Shown here: positions 25,781 to 34,576 of the stretch, one piece after another
How the letters are laid out: the number at the start of each line of letters is the position of its first letter
Numbering within the stretch: position 1 is the first letter of the stretch
NCBI GenBank assembly: GCA_030692565.1
Contig: JAUYAO010000045.1
Location: 27,085-91,084 of the forward strand
Direction: 5' to 3'
Origin: Nitrospira sp.
Lineage (GTDB): Bacteria > Nitrospirota > Nitrospiria > Nitrospirales > Nitrospiraceae
Length of the DNA: 64,000 bases
Program-made: the position numbers and the translations under genes
The notes under the pieces: generated by a model
What the model was told of the DNA's origin: nothing
Database searches by the model: none
Seen by the model: the letters and a program-made list of their open reading frames with translations, nothing else

Positions 25781-26527
25781 ATGGTATTGACCTGGATAGT
25801 CGGGTTCGCCCTCCTCGGCAGCATCGGTGCCATCGGCGCGGCTGCTTTGTTTCTGTTGTTTTCCAAGCCGGTTCGCGAACGCCTGGTTCCCTTTCTCGTT
25901 AGTTACGCCACCGGCACGTTGTTAGGCGCAGCCCTGTTGGGTCTGCTGCCGGAGGCCATCGAACAGGGTGGCCTCCGGCCAAGCCTCGGCACTGTGCTTG
26001 GCGGGCTGATGGCGTTCTTCGTACTCGAGCGGCTTTTGATCTGGCGGCATTGCCATGCTGAGAGCTCCTGCGAGGTGCATGGTGCTGCGGGCTATCTCCT
26101 TCTCGCGGGAGATGCACTGCATAACTTCGTGGACGGTGCTGTTATCGCCGTGGCATTCATGTCCTCGATTCCGCTCGGCATCGCGACAGGCATTGCGGTC
26201 ATCGCGCATGAGCTGCCGCAAGAAGTCGGAGATTTTGCCATTCTTCTCGATAACGGGTTTACGAGGATACGTGCGCTGAAATGGAACCTCATTTCCGGCA
26301 GCACGACAATCCCCGGCGCGCTCCTTGCGTATGTAGGGGTGGAGCAAGCGCCGCAGTTCAACGCCACAATTCTGGCCTTGTCGGCGGCAAGTTTTCTGTA
26401 CATCGGACTCGCAGATCTCGTGCCCGGTCTTCATCGGCGAATCGGGGCTGAGACAGGACTCGGGCAATTGGTTCTGATCCTGGCAGGAGTGGCAACGATT
26501 CTGATACTGCAAATGTACAAGGCTTAA
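25781..26527 (+). CDS. ZIP-family divalent metal transporter
   Basis: A 248-residue membrane protein with about eight hydrophobic segments and the two ZIP metal motifs GDALHNFVDGAVIA and AHELPQEVGDFAILLDNG. A His/Cys-containing loop (WRHCHAESSCEVHG) may bind metal. It would import zinc, iron or manganese. It lies five bases after the DUF3365 gene and 22 before a cytochrome gene. Confidence 0.9.
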   Translation: MVLTWIVGFALLGSIGAIGAAALFLLFSKPVRERLVPFLVSYATGTLLGAALLGLLPEAIEQGGLRPSLGTVLGGLMAFFVLERLLIWRHCHAESSCEVHGAAGYLLLAGDALHNFVDGAVIAVAFMSSIPLGIATGIAVIAHELPQEVGDFAILLDNGFTRIRALKWNLISGSTTIPGALLAYVGVEQAPQFNATILALSAASFLYIGLADLVPGLHRRIGAETGLGQLVLILAGVATILILQMYKA

Positions 26528-26549
26528 ACCATATTGGAGGAACAACGAT

Positions 26550-26912
26550 ATGTACGCACGCATGATGGGGGTGGGGGTAGTGGCGATCATTCTGACCGGA
26601 TCGTGGGCGTTGGCTCAGACCCTGCCGGGCAATCTGAAGCAGGGAGAGAGCCTCTATCAACAGCATTGTGTCCGGTGCCATGGAGCGTCCGGAGACGGGT
26701 TAGGGCGCGACGTGAAGGATCTGATTGTTCCTCCCGCCGATTTGCACTCGCTGAAATCCCGTTCGAAAACCGATGCGGAGATGCTTTTGGCGATCAAGCA
26801 AGGGGTGCTGTTCAGTCCGATGCATGGGTGGTCGGATCGACTCTCTGAGCAGCAGATGCGAGATGTCTTGAGTTATATCCGTACCTTGGCGCCCTTTAAC
26901 GCGGTGAGCTAG
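26550..26912 (+). CDS. Monohaem cytochrome c
   Basis: A 120-residue exported class I cytochrome: CVRCHGASGDGLG, VPPADLHSLKSRSKTDAEML, probable Met ligand in FSPMHGW, and QQMRDVLSYIRTLAPF at the end. A close paralogue is encoded at 36932-37294, sharing GVLFSPMHG and VLSYIRxxAPFxxVS. TTGGAGGAAC precedes the ATG. Confidence 0.9.
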   Translation: MYARMMGVGVVAIILTGSWALAQTLPGNLKQGESLYQQHCVRCHGASGDGLGRDVKDLIVPPADLHSLKSRSKTDAEMLLAIKQGVLFSPMHGWSDRLSEQQMRDVLSYIRTLAPFNAVS

Positions 26913-27144
26913 TTCGCTTCGGAGCCGGGCGATCCTCCATCCTGATCGACCGGTTCTGTTGCCTTTTGCACCAGCGTGCGTTATCGGTAAGGTCTGGAAT
27001 GCCTCAGCAACGTAAGCCTCCTCTATTACTTTCCGCGGAAGCTCTCATCAAATCAGCGCAATCGGTAAATGGCCGGCTGGACGAGTTTGGCACGAACCTG
27101 GCTTTTCAATTAAAGAAGAACTTAATCATCACGGAGGAATAGCC

Positions 27145-27456
27145 ATGGATAACCACGACGCACGATGTTCATCGCAAGCAGTTGCTCTTGCCTTTCTTGG
27201 CGGCGCCATCGCGGGAGCGGTCGCCGGTATTTTACTCGCGCCCAAATCGGGAGAAGAGACAAGGCGTGAGTTAAGAGGGTACGCGAGGAAGGCGGAGGAA
27301 GAGGTGATCGAGAAGGCCAAAGAGGCTCGCGCCGCCCTCGATGAAATGATTGAACGAGGGAAGCATTTCGTGGCCGAAAAGCGCGAGGATGTCGAAGCTG
27401 CGGTCACGGCAGGCAAAGAAGCCATGAAAGAGAAGATGGATAAATGCTGTAGCTGA
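27145..27456 (+). CDS. YtxH-domain protein
   Basis: A 103-residue protein with one glycine-rich membrane segment (FLGGAIAGAVAGILLAPKSGEETR), then a charged coiled coil. The GxxxGxLLAPKSGxETR signature defines the YtxH family, seen in general stress regulons. ACGGAGGAAT precedes the ATG. It lies 30 bases before the DksA-type gene. Confidence 0.88.
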   Translation: MDNHDARCSSQAVALAFLGGAIAGAVAGILLAPKSGEETRRELRGYARKAEEEVIEKAKEARAALDEMIERGKHFVAEKREDVEAAVTAGKEAMKEKMDKCCS

Positions 27457-27485
27457 CGCCGCGATCGTCAGGAAGGAGTGGAGCG

Positions 27486-27842
27486 ATGCTGCTGGTCGAG
27501 GATATTCGAAAGAAGCTGATCACCCAACGGCGTGAGTTGTTTCGGGAAGTGGCCAAGACGGAAGAAGATCTGCGCTGGCTCCAAAGCGATATCGAAAGCG
27601 AAGTGGAGGAGCGGGGGCAGGAGGAGACGATGGTCCGGCTGCTTGATCGTCTGGACGGACGAGCGAAGGCTGAGATCGAGGCGATCGACCGGGCGCTTTT
27701 CAAGCTGGGGTCCGAGCAGTACGGCCGATGTGAGCAATGCGGAACGGCCATCCCCCAGTCCAGGCTGGAGGCGGTCCCCGCGGCGGCTATGTGTATGGGT
27801 TGCGAGCAGGCAGCGGAGGCCCAGGCGGCGCTGAGGAAATAA
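27486..27842 (+). CDS. DksA/TraR-family zinc-finger protein
   Basis: A 118-residue protein: an N-terminal coiled coil, then ALFKLGSEQYGRCEQCGTAIP and MCMGCEQ, giving the four zinc cysteines of the DksA/TraR finger. Such proteins bind the RNA polymerase secondary channel. It is shorter than true DksA (about 150 residues), so promoter targets are unknown. Confidence 0.87.
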   Translation: MLLVEDIRKKLITQRRELFREVAKTEEDLRWLQSDIESEVEERGQEETMVRLLDRLDGRAKAEIEAIDRALFKLGSEQYGRCEQCGTAIPQSRLEAVPAAAMCMGCEQAAEAQAALRK

Positions 27843-28041
27843 GTGGGCGCGCCGTCCGCGTTCATGGTTGAGGATTGGCAAGATGTGCTGATCTCCGTAT
27901 TTGTAGGTCCAACCAGCGGGGACGAGGCATCGGTAAGCAGAATTGTCTCGTGACCGCCCTGCCCGGATCATTCATCGGGCGCGAAACGAACGGCCGGAGA
28001 GTCCCCGACGCGGTCGACTGAACAGCCGGAGACGATGCCAG

Positions 28042-28974
28042 ATGGAATTTAAGGATTACTACAAGCTCCTCGAGATTGACCGCACGGCGACCGCCGACGA
28101 CATCAAAAGTTCCTACCGCAAACTGGCGCGAAAATATCATCCGGACGTGAGCAAAGAGCCTGGAGCGGAAGCGCGCTTCAAGGAAATCGGCGAAGCCTAC
28201 GAAGTCCTCCAGGACCCGGAGAAGCGCGCCGCCTACGACCAACTCGGCGATCGCTGGCGAGGGGGGCAGGAATTTACCCCTCCGCCAGAATGGGGTGCGG
28301 GGTTCGAGTTCACCCCAGGCGGCGATTCCGCAGCGGAAGGTACCGACTATAGCGACTTCTTCTCCACTCTATTCGGCAACTTCTCTCGTCACGGCGCATC
28401 CACTCGTGCTCATGGCGAGGACCACCATGCCAAGATCTTCATTGATCTTGAGGCCGCGTTTCACGGCGGAACCCACACGATGACCCTGCGTTCGCCGCAG
28501 GTGGATGCACAAGGCCGGGTGGTGTTGCGGGAGCGGTCGCTGAATGTCCAGATCCCCAAGGGCATCCGTGAAAGCCAGCATATCCGACTTGCCGGTCAAG
28601 GTGCGCCGGGAATCCAGGGGGCTACCCCCGGTGATCTGTATCTCGAGATCCATTTTCATCCCCACCCCCTCTATCAGGTGCAGGGCCGGGACCTCTCGCT
28701 GTCATTGCCCATTGCACCCTGGGAAGCGGCCCTTGGGGCGACTGTCAAAGCGCCGACCCCGACCGGCGTGGTGGAAGTCAAAATCCCTCCGGGCTCACAG
28801 AGCGGACGGAAGCTACGACTCAAAGGACGTGGCATCCCCGGCGAACCGGCCGGCGATCTCTATCTCGCCCTGAACGTGGTTCTGCCGAAAGCGGACACGG
28901 AGTCGGCCCAAAAGATCTATCAGACCATGGCTCGGGAACTGGCGTTCGATCCGCGCCAAGCACTGGGGGTCTAA
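28042..28974 (+). CDS. cbpA: J-domain co-chaperone CbpA
   Basis: The 310-residue product opens with a J domain (DYYKLLEIDRTATADDIKSS, HPD at about residues 36-38). A Gly/acidic linker and two C-terminal beta domains follow (VQIPKGIRESQHIRLAGQG, VEVKIPPGSQSGRKLRLKG) without a cysteine zinc finger, which is the CbpA/DnaJ type II layout. The next gene, two bases downstream, encodes its usual modulator CbpM, which supports the name. Confidence 0.92.
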   Translation: MEFKDYYKLLEIDRTATADDIKSSYRKLARKYHPDVSKEPGAEARFKEIGEAYEVLQDPEKRAAYDQLGDRWRGGQEFTPPPEWGAGFEFTPGGDSAAEGTDYSDFFSTLFGNFSRHGASTRAHGEDHHAKIFIDLEAAFHGGTHTMTLRSPQVDAQGRVVLRERSLNVQIPKGIRESQHIRLAGQGAPGIQGATPGDLYLEIHFHPHPLYQVQGRDLSLSLPIAPWEAALGATVKAPTPTGVVEVKIPPGSQSGRKLRLKGRGIPGEPAGDLYLALNVVLPKADTESAQKIYQTMARELAFDPRQALGV

Positions 28975-28976
28975 TT

Positions 28977-29297
28977 ATGGACAGGGAGCAGGAGATTCTG
29001 ACAGGCAACGTGATCGGTGATGAGGGTGTGTTGTCGATCGAGGAGTTGGCGAGAGCCTGTCGCGCGGAGGCGCAGTGGGTTATCGAATTGGTGGCAGTGG
29101 GGGTGTTGGAGCCGCAAGGTACGGAAGCCTCGCGCTGGCGGTTTCGCGCGGCAGATCTCACCTGCGCCCGCCGGGTGGCCCGTCTGCAACGTGATTTTGA
29201 TGCCAGCCTCGATGCGGCCGCAGTAATGCTCGATCTGCTCGATCAGATCGAACAGTTGCGCGCTCGCCTGAAGCGGGCCGGCCTGGATGTGGAATAA
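28977..29297 (+). CDS. cbpM: Chaperone modulator CbpM-like protein
   Basis: A 106-residue MerR-like winged-helix protein: LSIEELARACRAEAQWVIELV, GVLEPQG, WRFRAADLTCARRVARLQRDF, then a coiled-coil LDLLDQIEQLRARLKR. CbpM inhibits the J domain of CbpA. Only two bases separate it from cbpA. Confidence 0.88.
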   Translation: MDREQEILTGNVIGDEGVLSIEELARACRAEAQWVIELVAVGVLEPQGTEASRWRFRAADLTCARRVARLQRDFDASLDAAAVMLDLLDQIEQLRARLKRAGLDVE

Positions 29298-29593
29298 ATC
29301 AGCAGGATAAGGGATATTGAGAAAGCGCCAGGGCCAGAGGCGCTAATTGTCGCATTGTGCGCCAGTACCGATCGGGCTGCTGGAGCAATTGACCCCATTC
29401 TCACCGGACGCGCTTCACAAGAGCCCGCCAAGTTGTTGTCTCTGTAACGCAATCACGCGCTTCCGATGTAGTGGTCGGAGGCATGCCCATTGCTCATCAG
29501 CAATCTGGTGTAGGCCGATTGATAGTTTGGAGGGTGGGGGAGCACTCTGGCTTGATGGCAATTACAGCGAGATTGTATTGAGAGGGGTTCGGA
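29298..29593. other. Gene-free spacer with a short sequence resembling 40610-40660
   Basis: No plausible gene. Bases 29344-29391 resemble 40610-40660, sharing CAGT-x-CCGATCG-x-GC-x-GCTGG. A weak hairpin GCGCC/GGCGC lies at 29325-29343. Confidence 0.4.
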
Positions 29594-30109
29594 ATGTCTC
29601 AGCGTTCGTCGCGATCAAGATACAAAGGGACGCAGGTGCTTCTTGGCGAGGCAAGTCTTGTGGTTCTCTGCGTGTTGCTCTTGGCTGGTTGCACGAAGGT
29701 CGAACATCGCCAGGGGGAACAACGGTCGCATCCTATTCTGACGTCCGATGTCCGACAGCCTATTCCGCTGTCGCCGGCAGCCGGAGCAGAACATCGCGCC
29801 GTGATGCTGCAGCATCTGGAAACCATTCAAGTGATCATGAACGCGCTGGTTGATGAGGACTATGAGTTGGCGAAAGGCTTAACGGAATCGCACCTGGGTT
29901 TCTTTATGCATCGGCAGGCGATGGCGAGTCAGCAGCCGGAGAACTTTCCACCGGCCTATCATGATCTGGCGATGGCCCATCATGCCGCAGCGGAGGAGCT
30001 CGCCCGCACCATTCCGACGAAAGATCTCAAGCAAATCCTGCCGCAATTCAACAATGTCTTGAAGGCCTGCGTCGCCTGCCATCTGGAATACAAACTGCGA
30101 AGCTCATAA
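29594..30109 (+). CDS. Cytochrome c'-like monohaem lipoprotein
   Basis: A 171-residue protein with a lipobox (LLLAGC) after a 31-residue leader, and a C-terminal haem motif KACVACHLEYKL. The segment FPPAYHDLAMAHHAAAEELA, then TIPTKDLKQILPQF, repeats the pattern of the 18569 protein. Here the protein appears membrane-anchored. The hemerythrin gene follows after 13 bases. Confidence 0.8.
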   Translation: MSQRSSRSRYKGTQVLLGEASLVVLCVLLLAGCTKVEHRQGEQRSHPILTSDVRQPIPLSPAAGAEHRAVMLQHLETIQVIMNALVDEDYELAKGLTESHLGFFMHRQAMASQQPENFPPAYHDLAMAHHAAAEELARTIPTKDLKQILPQFNNVLKACVACHLEYKLRSS

Positions 30110-30122
30110 GGAAGGAGCGCTT

Positions 30123-30566
30123 ATGCCTGAACGCACGATCAGCACCATGTTTGACGAAGACCATGACCGCCTGGATGCGCTGTTCAAGTCCTTCCAGACG
30201 CTGAAGCGGACGGATTTCCCCAAGGCCAAGAGCGCGTTCCTTGAGTTCAAAACGGGGCTGCAGCGGCATGTGGCATGGGAGGAAGAAGTGATGTTTCCTC
30301 TGTGGGAGAAGAAATCGGGCATGACCGGCGGCGGGCCGACGATCGTCATGCGGCGCGAGCACCAGGAAATCCAAGACTGTTTAGAATCCATTTATCGCAA
30401 AGTGCAGGCGCAGAATCTGGAGACCGACCATGAGGAAGAGATCCTGCTGGATTTGGTGGATCGACACTACATGTCGGAAGAAGAGGTGCTCTATCCTGAA
30501 ATGGATCACATGATCAGCCCTGAGGAGCGTGAGGCCGCGTTTCGCGCCATGGAGAAGATTGCCTGA
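30123..30566 (+). CDS. Hemerythrin-domain protein
   Basis: A 147-residue four-helix protein with hemerythrin iron ligands in order: FDEDHDRLDALF, LQRHVAWEEEVMFP, MRREHQEI, and DRHYMSEEEVLYPEMDHM. No signal peptide, so cytoplasmic. Such proteins bind oxygen or NO at a di-iron site. AAGGAG precedes the ATG. Confidence 0.9.
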   Translation: MPERTISTMFDEDHDRLDALFKSFQTLKRTDFPKAKSAFLEFKTGLQRHVAWEEEVMFPLWEKKSGMTGGGPTIVMRREHQEIQDCLESIYRKVQAQNLETDHEEEILLDLVDRHYMSEEEVLYPEMDHMISPEEREAAFRAMEKIA

Positions 30567-30604
30567 GAGGATGGTACGCAGCCGGGAGAGAGCAGAGGCT
30601 TGGC

Positions 30605-30934
30605 ATGATGAGACGATGGTGTGGATTCACCGTAGCGCTCCTTATCATGGCGGCGCGGGTCAGTGGCGGCGAAGCGGTTGTGCAAGCCGCAGTACCCGCT
30701 GAGGTTGATCAGACCATCAACCCCCACAGTGATCTGATCTTTCGAGCAACCGGCGCGAAGACCTGTTGGGACTGTCACCGGGCGGAGCGAGACCAGAGTC
30801 TCAGTCCCCGGACATTGGATAATGATCTGGTCCGAAACCTTCGGTCGAAAGCGAAGGGCATTCATGGGCCCGGGCGGTTTGCCGATTGCCTTCGTTGCCA
30901 TGCGGGAGGGCGAAAGGGAGTGGAGAAATACTAG
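30605..30934 (+). CDS. Small dihaem cytochrome c
   Basis: A 109-residue exported protein with CWDCHRAER and CLRCHAGG haem motifs about 40 residues apart and few other landmarks. The high haem-to-length ratio resembles small multihaem proteins. Nearby cytochrome genes suggest an electron-transfer role. Confidence 0.8.
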   Translation: MMRRWCGFTVALLIMAARVSGGEAVVQAAVPAEVDQTINPHSDLIFRATGAKTCWDCHRAERDQSLSPRTLDNDLVRNLRSKAKGIHGPGRFADCLRCHAGGRKGVEKY

Positions 30935-31004
30935 CGGATTGCTGAATACGTCCGCTGCACATACGAAGTCAGCGAGGTACAGCGAATATAGAAAGACTAT
31001 TACG

Positions 31005-31433
31005 ATGAGAATCTCCTACGTTGGCCTTATCCTCCTCGGACATGTGTTAGGTGATGAATCTTCCGTTCAGGCAGCGGGGCAGCAGGTCAAACCGTCGGCG
31101 ACCGCTCAAGGCGATGACGAGCGGGGGCGAGCTGTGTTCAACGGGAAAGGCGTCTGTTACTACTGTCACGGTGTCGATGGGCACATCGACAAGCGACCGG
31201 AACTCGCTGCCGACACGGCAGCGTTGATTGCCCGGCTGAACCCTCCGCCTGCCGATCTTCGCAATCCAAAAGCGCTCCATCTGAAGCGCGACAAGCAGCG
31301 CGCACGAGCCGTTCGCGAAGGTCATCCCGGCACGGGGATGTTTCCCGATACGACTATGACGAATCAGGAGCTTGCGGATACCCTGGCCTATCTGGCCCGC
31401 CTCCGTAACGAAGGCCCTGCGGGGCCCAAGTGA
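31005..31433 (+). CDS. Monohaem cytochrome c
   Basis: A 142-residue exported class I cytochrome: NGKGVCYYCHGVDGHIDKRP, NPPPADLRNP, probable Met ligand in GTGMFPDT and terminal ELADTLAYLARL. No strong ribosome site is visible before ATG 31005. A longer in-frame extension upstream overlaps the previous gene and is unlikely. Confidence 0.84.
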   Translation: MRISYVGLILLGHVLGDESSVQAAGQQVKPSATAQGDDERGRAVFNGKGVCYYCHGVDGHIDKRPELAADTAALIARLNPPPADLRNPKALHLKRDKQRARAVREGHPGTGMFPDTTMTNQELADTLAYLARLRNEGPAGPK

Positions 31434-31455
31434 CGCTGGATCACGAAATGGAGTC

Positions 31456-31835
31456 ATGCCGATGAGTCGATGGATGATCGGCGCTATTCTTTCATTGGTC
31501 GTTCTCGAAGCCGGGAGCAACGGGATTGCGGGTCGGGCGACCGACGGGGGGCCGCAAGGCGTTGACCAGGATAGTTCGAGCGGGAATGCGTTAAAGCGTC
31601 CTGGGGGGATAGCAGCAGAGGCGAGGGACTCTACAATGCCAGTTGTATTGTCTGCCATAACTCCGGTGCCACGGGTGGACTCGGTCCTCGGTTAGCGGGC
31701 AATCCCGTGTTATCCAATGAGCATGCATTTGGGAAAGTCGTATATGAAGGGCGGCACGTGATGCCGCCGTTGAAAGGCGCGATCACCGAACAGCAGATGG
31801 CCGACATTCAAGCCTGGCTGAAGACGCTACGGTAA
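31456..31835 (+). pseudogene. Monohaem cytochrome c, frameshifted at a G homopolymer
   Basis: The first frame gives a signal peptide and about 50 residues. At the six-G run 31603-31608 the frame changes, and the next frame reads GDSSRGEGLYNASCIVCHNS, then GLGPRLAGNPVL, MPPLKGAITEQQMADIQAWL and stop at 31835. A seventh G restores one class I cytochrome of about 126 residues. Unrepaired, the product ends before the haem motif. Either a sequencing homopolymer error or slippage inactivation. Confidence 0.85.
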
Positions 31836-31911
31836 TGCCCGCTGAACCAGCGGAATGGGAAAAGAAAAGTGACTCACGCCTGAATTTCGTTATGGTCGTA
31901 TCGGTTCATGT

Positions 31912-32358
31912 ATGAGTGAGAACGTTCAAGTCGTCTGCCCTCATTGCCGGAGCCTCAACCGCGTCCCGGAAGGTCGCTTGACCGATCGTCCCACTTGCGG
32001 TCAGTGCCACGCACCGCTTTTTACGGGACATCCCCTCGTGTTGACGCAGGCGGACTTCGATCGGCATGTTTCGCGCTCCGGGATCCCGCTCGTGGTGGAT
32101 TTCTGGGCACCCTGGTGCGGACCCTGCAAGATGATGGCCCCTGCCTACGAGAAGGCTGCGACGAGGTTGGAGCCGCACGTTCGCCTGGCCAAGGTGAACA
32201 CGGAGGAAGAGCAAGCGCTGGCGGCAAGGTTCGGGATTGCCAGTATCCCGACTCTGATGATCTTCCGCGGGGGACGTGAGGTGGCGCGGCAGCCCGGTGC
32301 CATGGGAGCACAGGATATCGAGCGCTGGATCCGTGGGCATCTCGCGCACGTTCGATGA
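31912..32358 (+). CDS. trxC: Thioredoxin TrxC (thioredoxin 2 type)
   Basis: A 148-residue protein with an N-terminal zinc-binding pair CPHC (9-12) and CGQC (29-32) before a thioredoxin domain carrying FWAPWCGPCKMMAP (WCGPC 68-72) and the cis-proline segment SIPTLMIF. The zinc module identifies TrxC. Cytoplasmic disulfide reductase, often stress induced. It is transcribed toward the leftward acyl-CoA synthetase gene. Confidence 0.93.
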   Translation: MSENVQVVCPHCRSLNRVPEGRLTDRPTCGQCHAPLFTGHPLVLTQADFDRHVSRSGIPLVVDFWAPWCGPCKMMAPAYEKAATRLEPHVRLAKVNTEEEQALAARFGIASIPTLMIFRGGREVARQPGAMGAQDIERWIRGHLAHVR

Positions 32359-32404
32359 GCCGGATCTGCCCGGGTATCTATCCGGACAGGGAGGCGGAGA
32401 CCCG

Positions 32405-34558
32405 TCAGCGTGCGACCCTGATTCTCGCATCCATAATCCGGCAACCGTGCTCTTCTGGCAGGGCGAAGATCGGGTTCAGGTCTAGCTCGCTGATCCCGGG
32501 AATTTCTTCGACGAGGCGGGAGAGACGCAACAGCACCTCTTCGATCGCCTTCACATCCGCTGCAGGCTGCCCCCGGTAGCCTTGCAGTAATCGATAGCCT
32601 TTAATCTCGCGCACCATCTGAGATGCATCGCGATCGGTCAGCGGAGCGATGCGAAACTGCACGTCCCCGAGAATCTCGACATGAATTCCTCCGAGGCCGA
32701 ATGCGAGCAAGGGGCCAAAGAGGGGATCGCGGGTCATGCCGGCCATCACTTCTATGTCGCCCGACAGCATCGGCTGCACTAGTACACCTTCCATCGCATC
32801 CGGTTTCCCTTCCTGCGCGAGCTTGGTCCTGATCGCTTCGAACGCGTCACGCACGGCCTGTTCATCGGCGAGGTTCAAACGTACGCCGCCGATCTCGGTC
32901 TTGTGCAGGATCGTTTGCGAGGCGAGCTTCACTGCCACAGGAAAGCCGATCTCACGTGCAGTTCTGACGGCATCCTCCGCAGTCGTGGCAAGCCCTCCTT
33001 GTGCCAGCGGGAGTTTCATCGCTGAGAGGAGCGCACGGGTTTCTTGCGTGGTCAGCCATCCCGGCCCACGGCTGGATAAGGCTTTGGCGCAAATCTCTTT
33101 GGCGGTTTCCAATTCGACATTGGGGTAGTTCGGCATCTGCCCATGTGGCTCCCGCCGCCAAGCGTCATAGTCAATTGCGTGACGGATGATGCGGGCGGGA
33201 ATCTCCGGATGCGGATACGTCGGAATGGTTTCTCCGTTCACGCTGAAGTTCCGGTCCAGATCTCCTTCCGCCACCCAGCAGATATAGACCGGCTTCTGTG
33301 TCCCGCTCGTCCGGCGGGCTGCGCGGATGCCCCGGATGATCCCGGCTGCCACGGGGGGATTGTCTTCGGCCCTGACCGAGACGTGGACGATGATGAGGGC
33401 GTCGATCTCCTCTGCCTTGAGCATCGTCTCGACGGCCTGTGCATGCTGCGCTTCTGTGGCAAATCCGATCACATCGACAGGATTTCTGAGGGCCGCTGTG
33501 GGAGGGAGAAAGGAGGCGAAGACGGATTGCGCCAGGTTGGATAATTCCGGAACCGTGAGCCCTTCCGTTGCGCAACTGTCCGCGCAGAGCACGCCGGGAC
33601 CGCCGGAATTCGTCAGGATGCCGATACGCTGCCCTTGAGGCACCGGCTGGGCGGAGAGGCCGGTCGCCAAGGCCAGAAAGTCGTCCAGCGTGTTCGCGCG
33701 GATCACGCCGCATTGAGTGAAGAGCGCGTCGACGGCGGTGTCGTTTGTGGCGAGCGCCGCGGTGTGCGATCCGGCTGCGGATTGGCCTGCCGATGTCTTG
33801 CCTGCCTTTAACGCGATGATCGGTTTTTGCCGGCCTACTCGATCGGCAATTCGTCTGAACCGGTGAGGATCCACGATGGTTTCGAGATAGAGCAGGATCA
33901 CGTCGGTGGATTCATCCTGTTCCCAGTATTCGAGCAGATCGATGACCGACACATCGATGTGGTTGCCGACACTGACGAAGCTGGAGAGGCCGAGATTCAA
34001 TCGCCGGGCTGCCGTCACGACGGCCAGTCCGAGCCCGCCGCTTTCCGAGGCGAAGGCCACTCGGCCGACCGGCGGGAATGCGGGGGTATAGGTCGCGTTG
34101 AGACGAACGGCGGGATCGAGGTTCATCAGCCCGAAGCAATTCGGTCCGATCAAGCGTATCCCGTGCCGCCGGACCTTTTCCTGTAGTTGCTGTTCAAGCG
34201 AGAGCCCGGCCTCGCCGGTTTCCGCAAAGCCCGCTGTGATCAGGACGGCTGCCGGAATGTGTGCGGCGGCACATTCATCGATCACTGAGAGGACGAGTTG
34301 CGGTGGAACAGCAATGATGGCGAGATCGACGGGGCTTGGTACCACGGTCAGCGAAGGGAACGTTTTGAGCCCTGCCACCTCGGTGGCGTGCGGATTGATT
34401 GGAAAGATCGTGCCGGGGAATTGACTGCCCAGGAGCGCGAGCAGGATGCGATGGCCGATACCAGCCGGTTCCCGCGATGCGCCGACGACAGCGACCGTGC
34501 GGGGATGGAAAAACGGCTTCAGGGAGTGTGGCCTGGAGAATTCCGTCGAAGGTTTCAT
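32405..34558 (-). CDS. ADP-forming acyl/acetyl-CoA synthetase, fused alpha-beta
   Basis: The 717-residue product has an N-terminal CoA-binding domain (TVAVVGASREPAGIGHRIL), succinyl-CoA ligase-like domains with NCFGLMN, the phosphohistidine segment AAGSHTAALA near residue 260, and a C-terminal ATP-grasp domain (FPVAVKLAS, HKTEIGGVRLNL, ELDLNPIFA). It converts acyl-CoA, ADP and phosphate to acid, CoA and ATP, or the reverse. There is no acetyltransferase domain, unlike the protein lysine acetylase relatives. It lies 18 bases downstream of the 34577-35713 gene on the same strand. Confidence 0.9.
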   Translation of the reverse strand: MKPSTEFSRPHSLKPFFHPRTVAVVGASREPAGIGHRILLALLGSQFPGTIFPINPHATEVAGLKTFPSLTVVPSPVDLAIIAVPPQLVLSVIDECAAAHIPAAVLITAGFAETGEAGLSLEQQLQEKVRRHGIRLIGPNCFGLMNLDPAVRLNATYTPAFPPVGRVAFASESGGLGLAVVTAARRLNLGLSSFVSVGNHIDVSVIDLLEYWEQDESTDVILLYLETIVDPHRFRRIADRVGRQKPIIALKAGKTSAGQSAAGSHTAALATNDTAVDALFTQCGVIRANTLDDFLALATGLSAQPVPQGQRIGILTNSGGPGVLCADSCATEGLTVPELSNLAQSVFASFLPPTAALRNPVDVIGFATEAQHAQAVETMLKAEEIDALIIVHVSVRAEDNPPVAAGIIRGIRAARRTSGTQKPVYICWVAEGDLDRNFSVNGETIPTYPHPEIPARIIRHAIDYDAWRREPHGQMPNYPNVELETAKEICAKALSSRGPGWLTTQETRALLSAMKLPLAQGGLATTAEDAVRTAREIGFPVAVKLASQTILHKTEIGGVRLNLADEQAVRDAFEAIRTKLAQEGKPDAMEGVLVQPMLSGDIEVMAGMTRDPLFGPLLAFGLGGIHVEILGDVQFRIAPLTDRDASQMVREIKGYRLLQGYRGQPAADVKAIEEVLLRLSRLVEEIPGISELDLNPIFALPEEHGCRIMDARIRVAR

Positions 34559-34576
34559 ATCGACCGATGGGACTCC

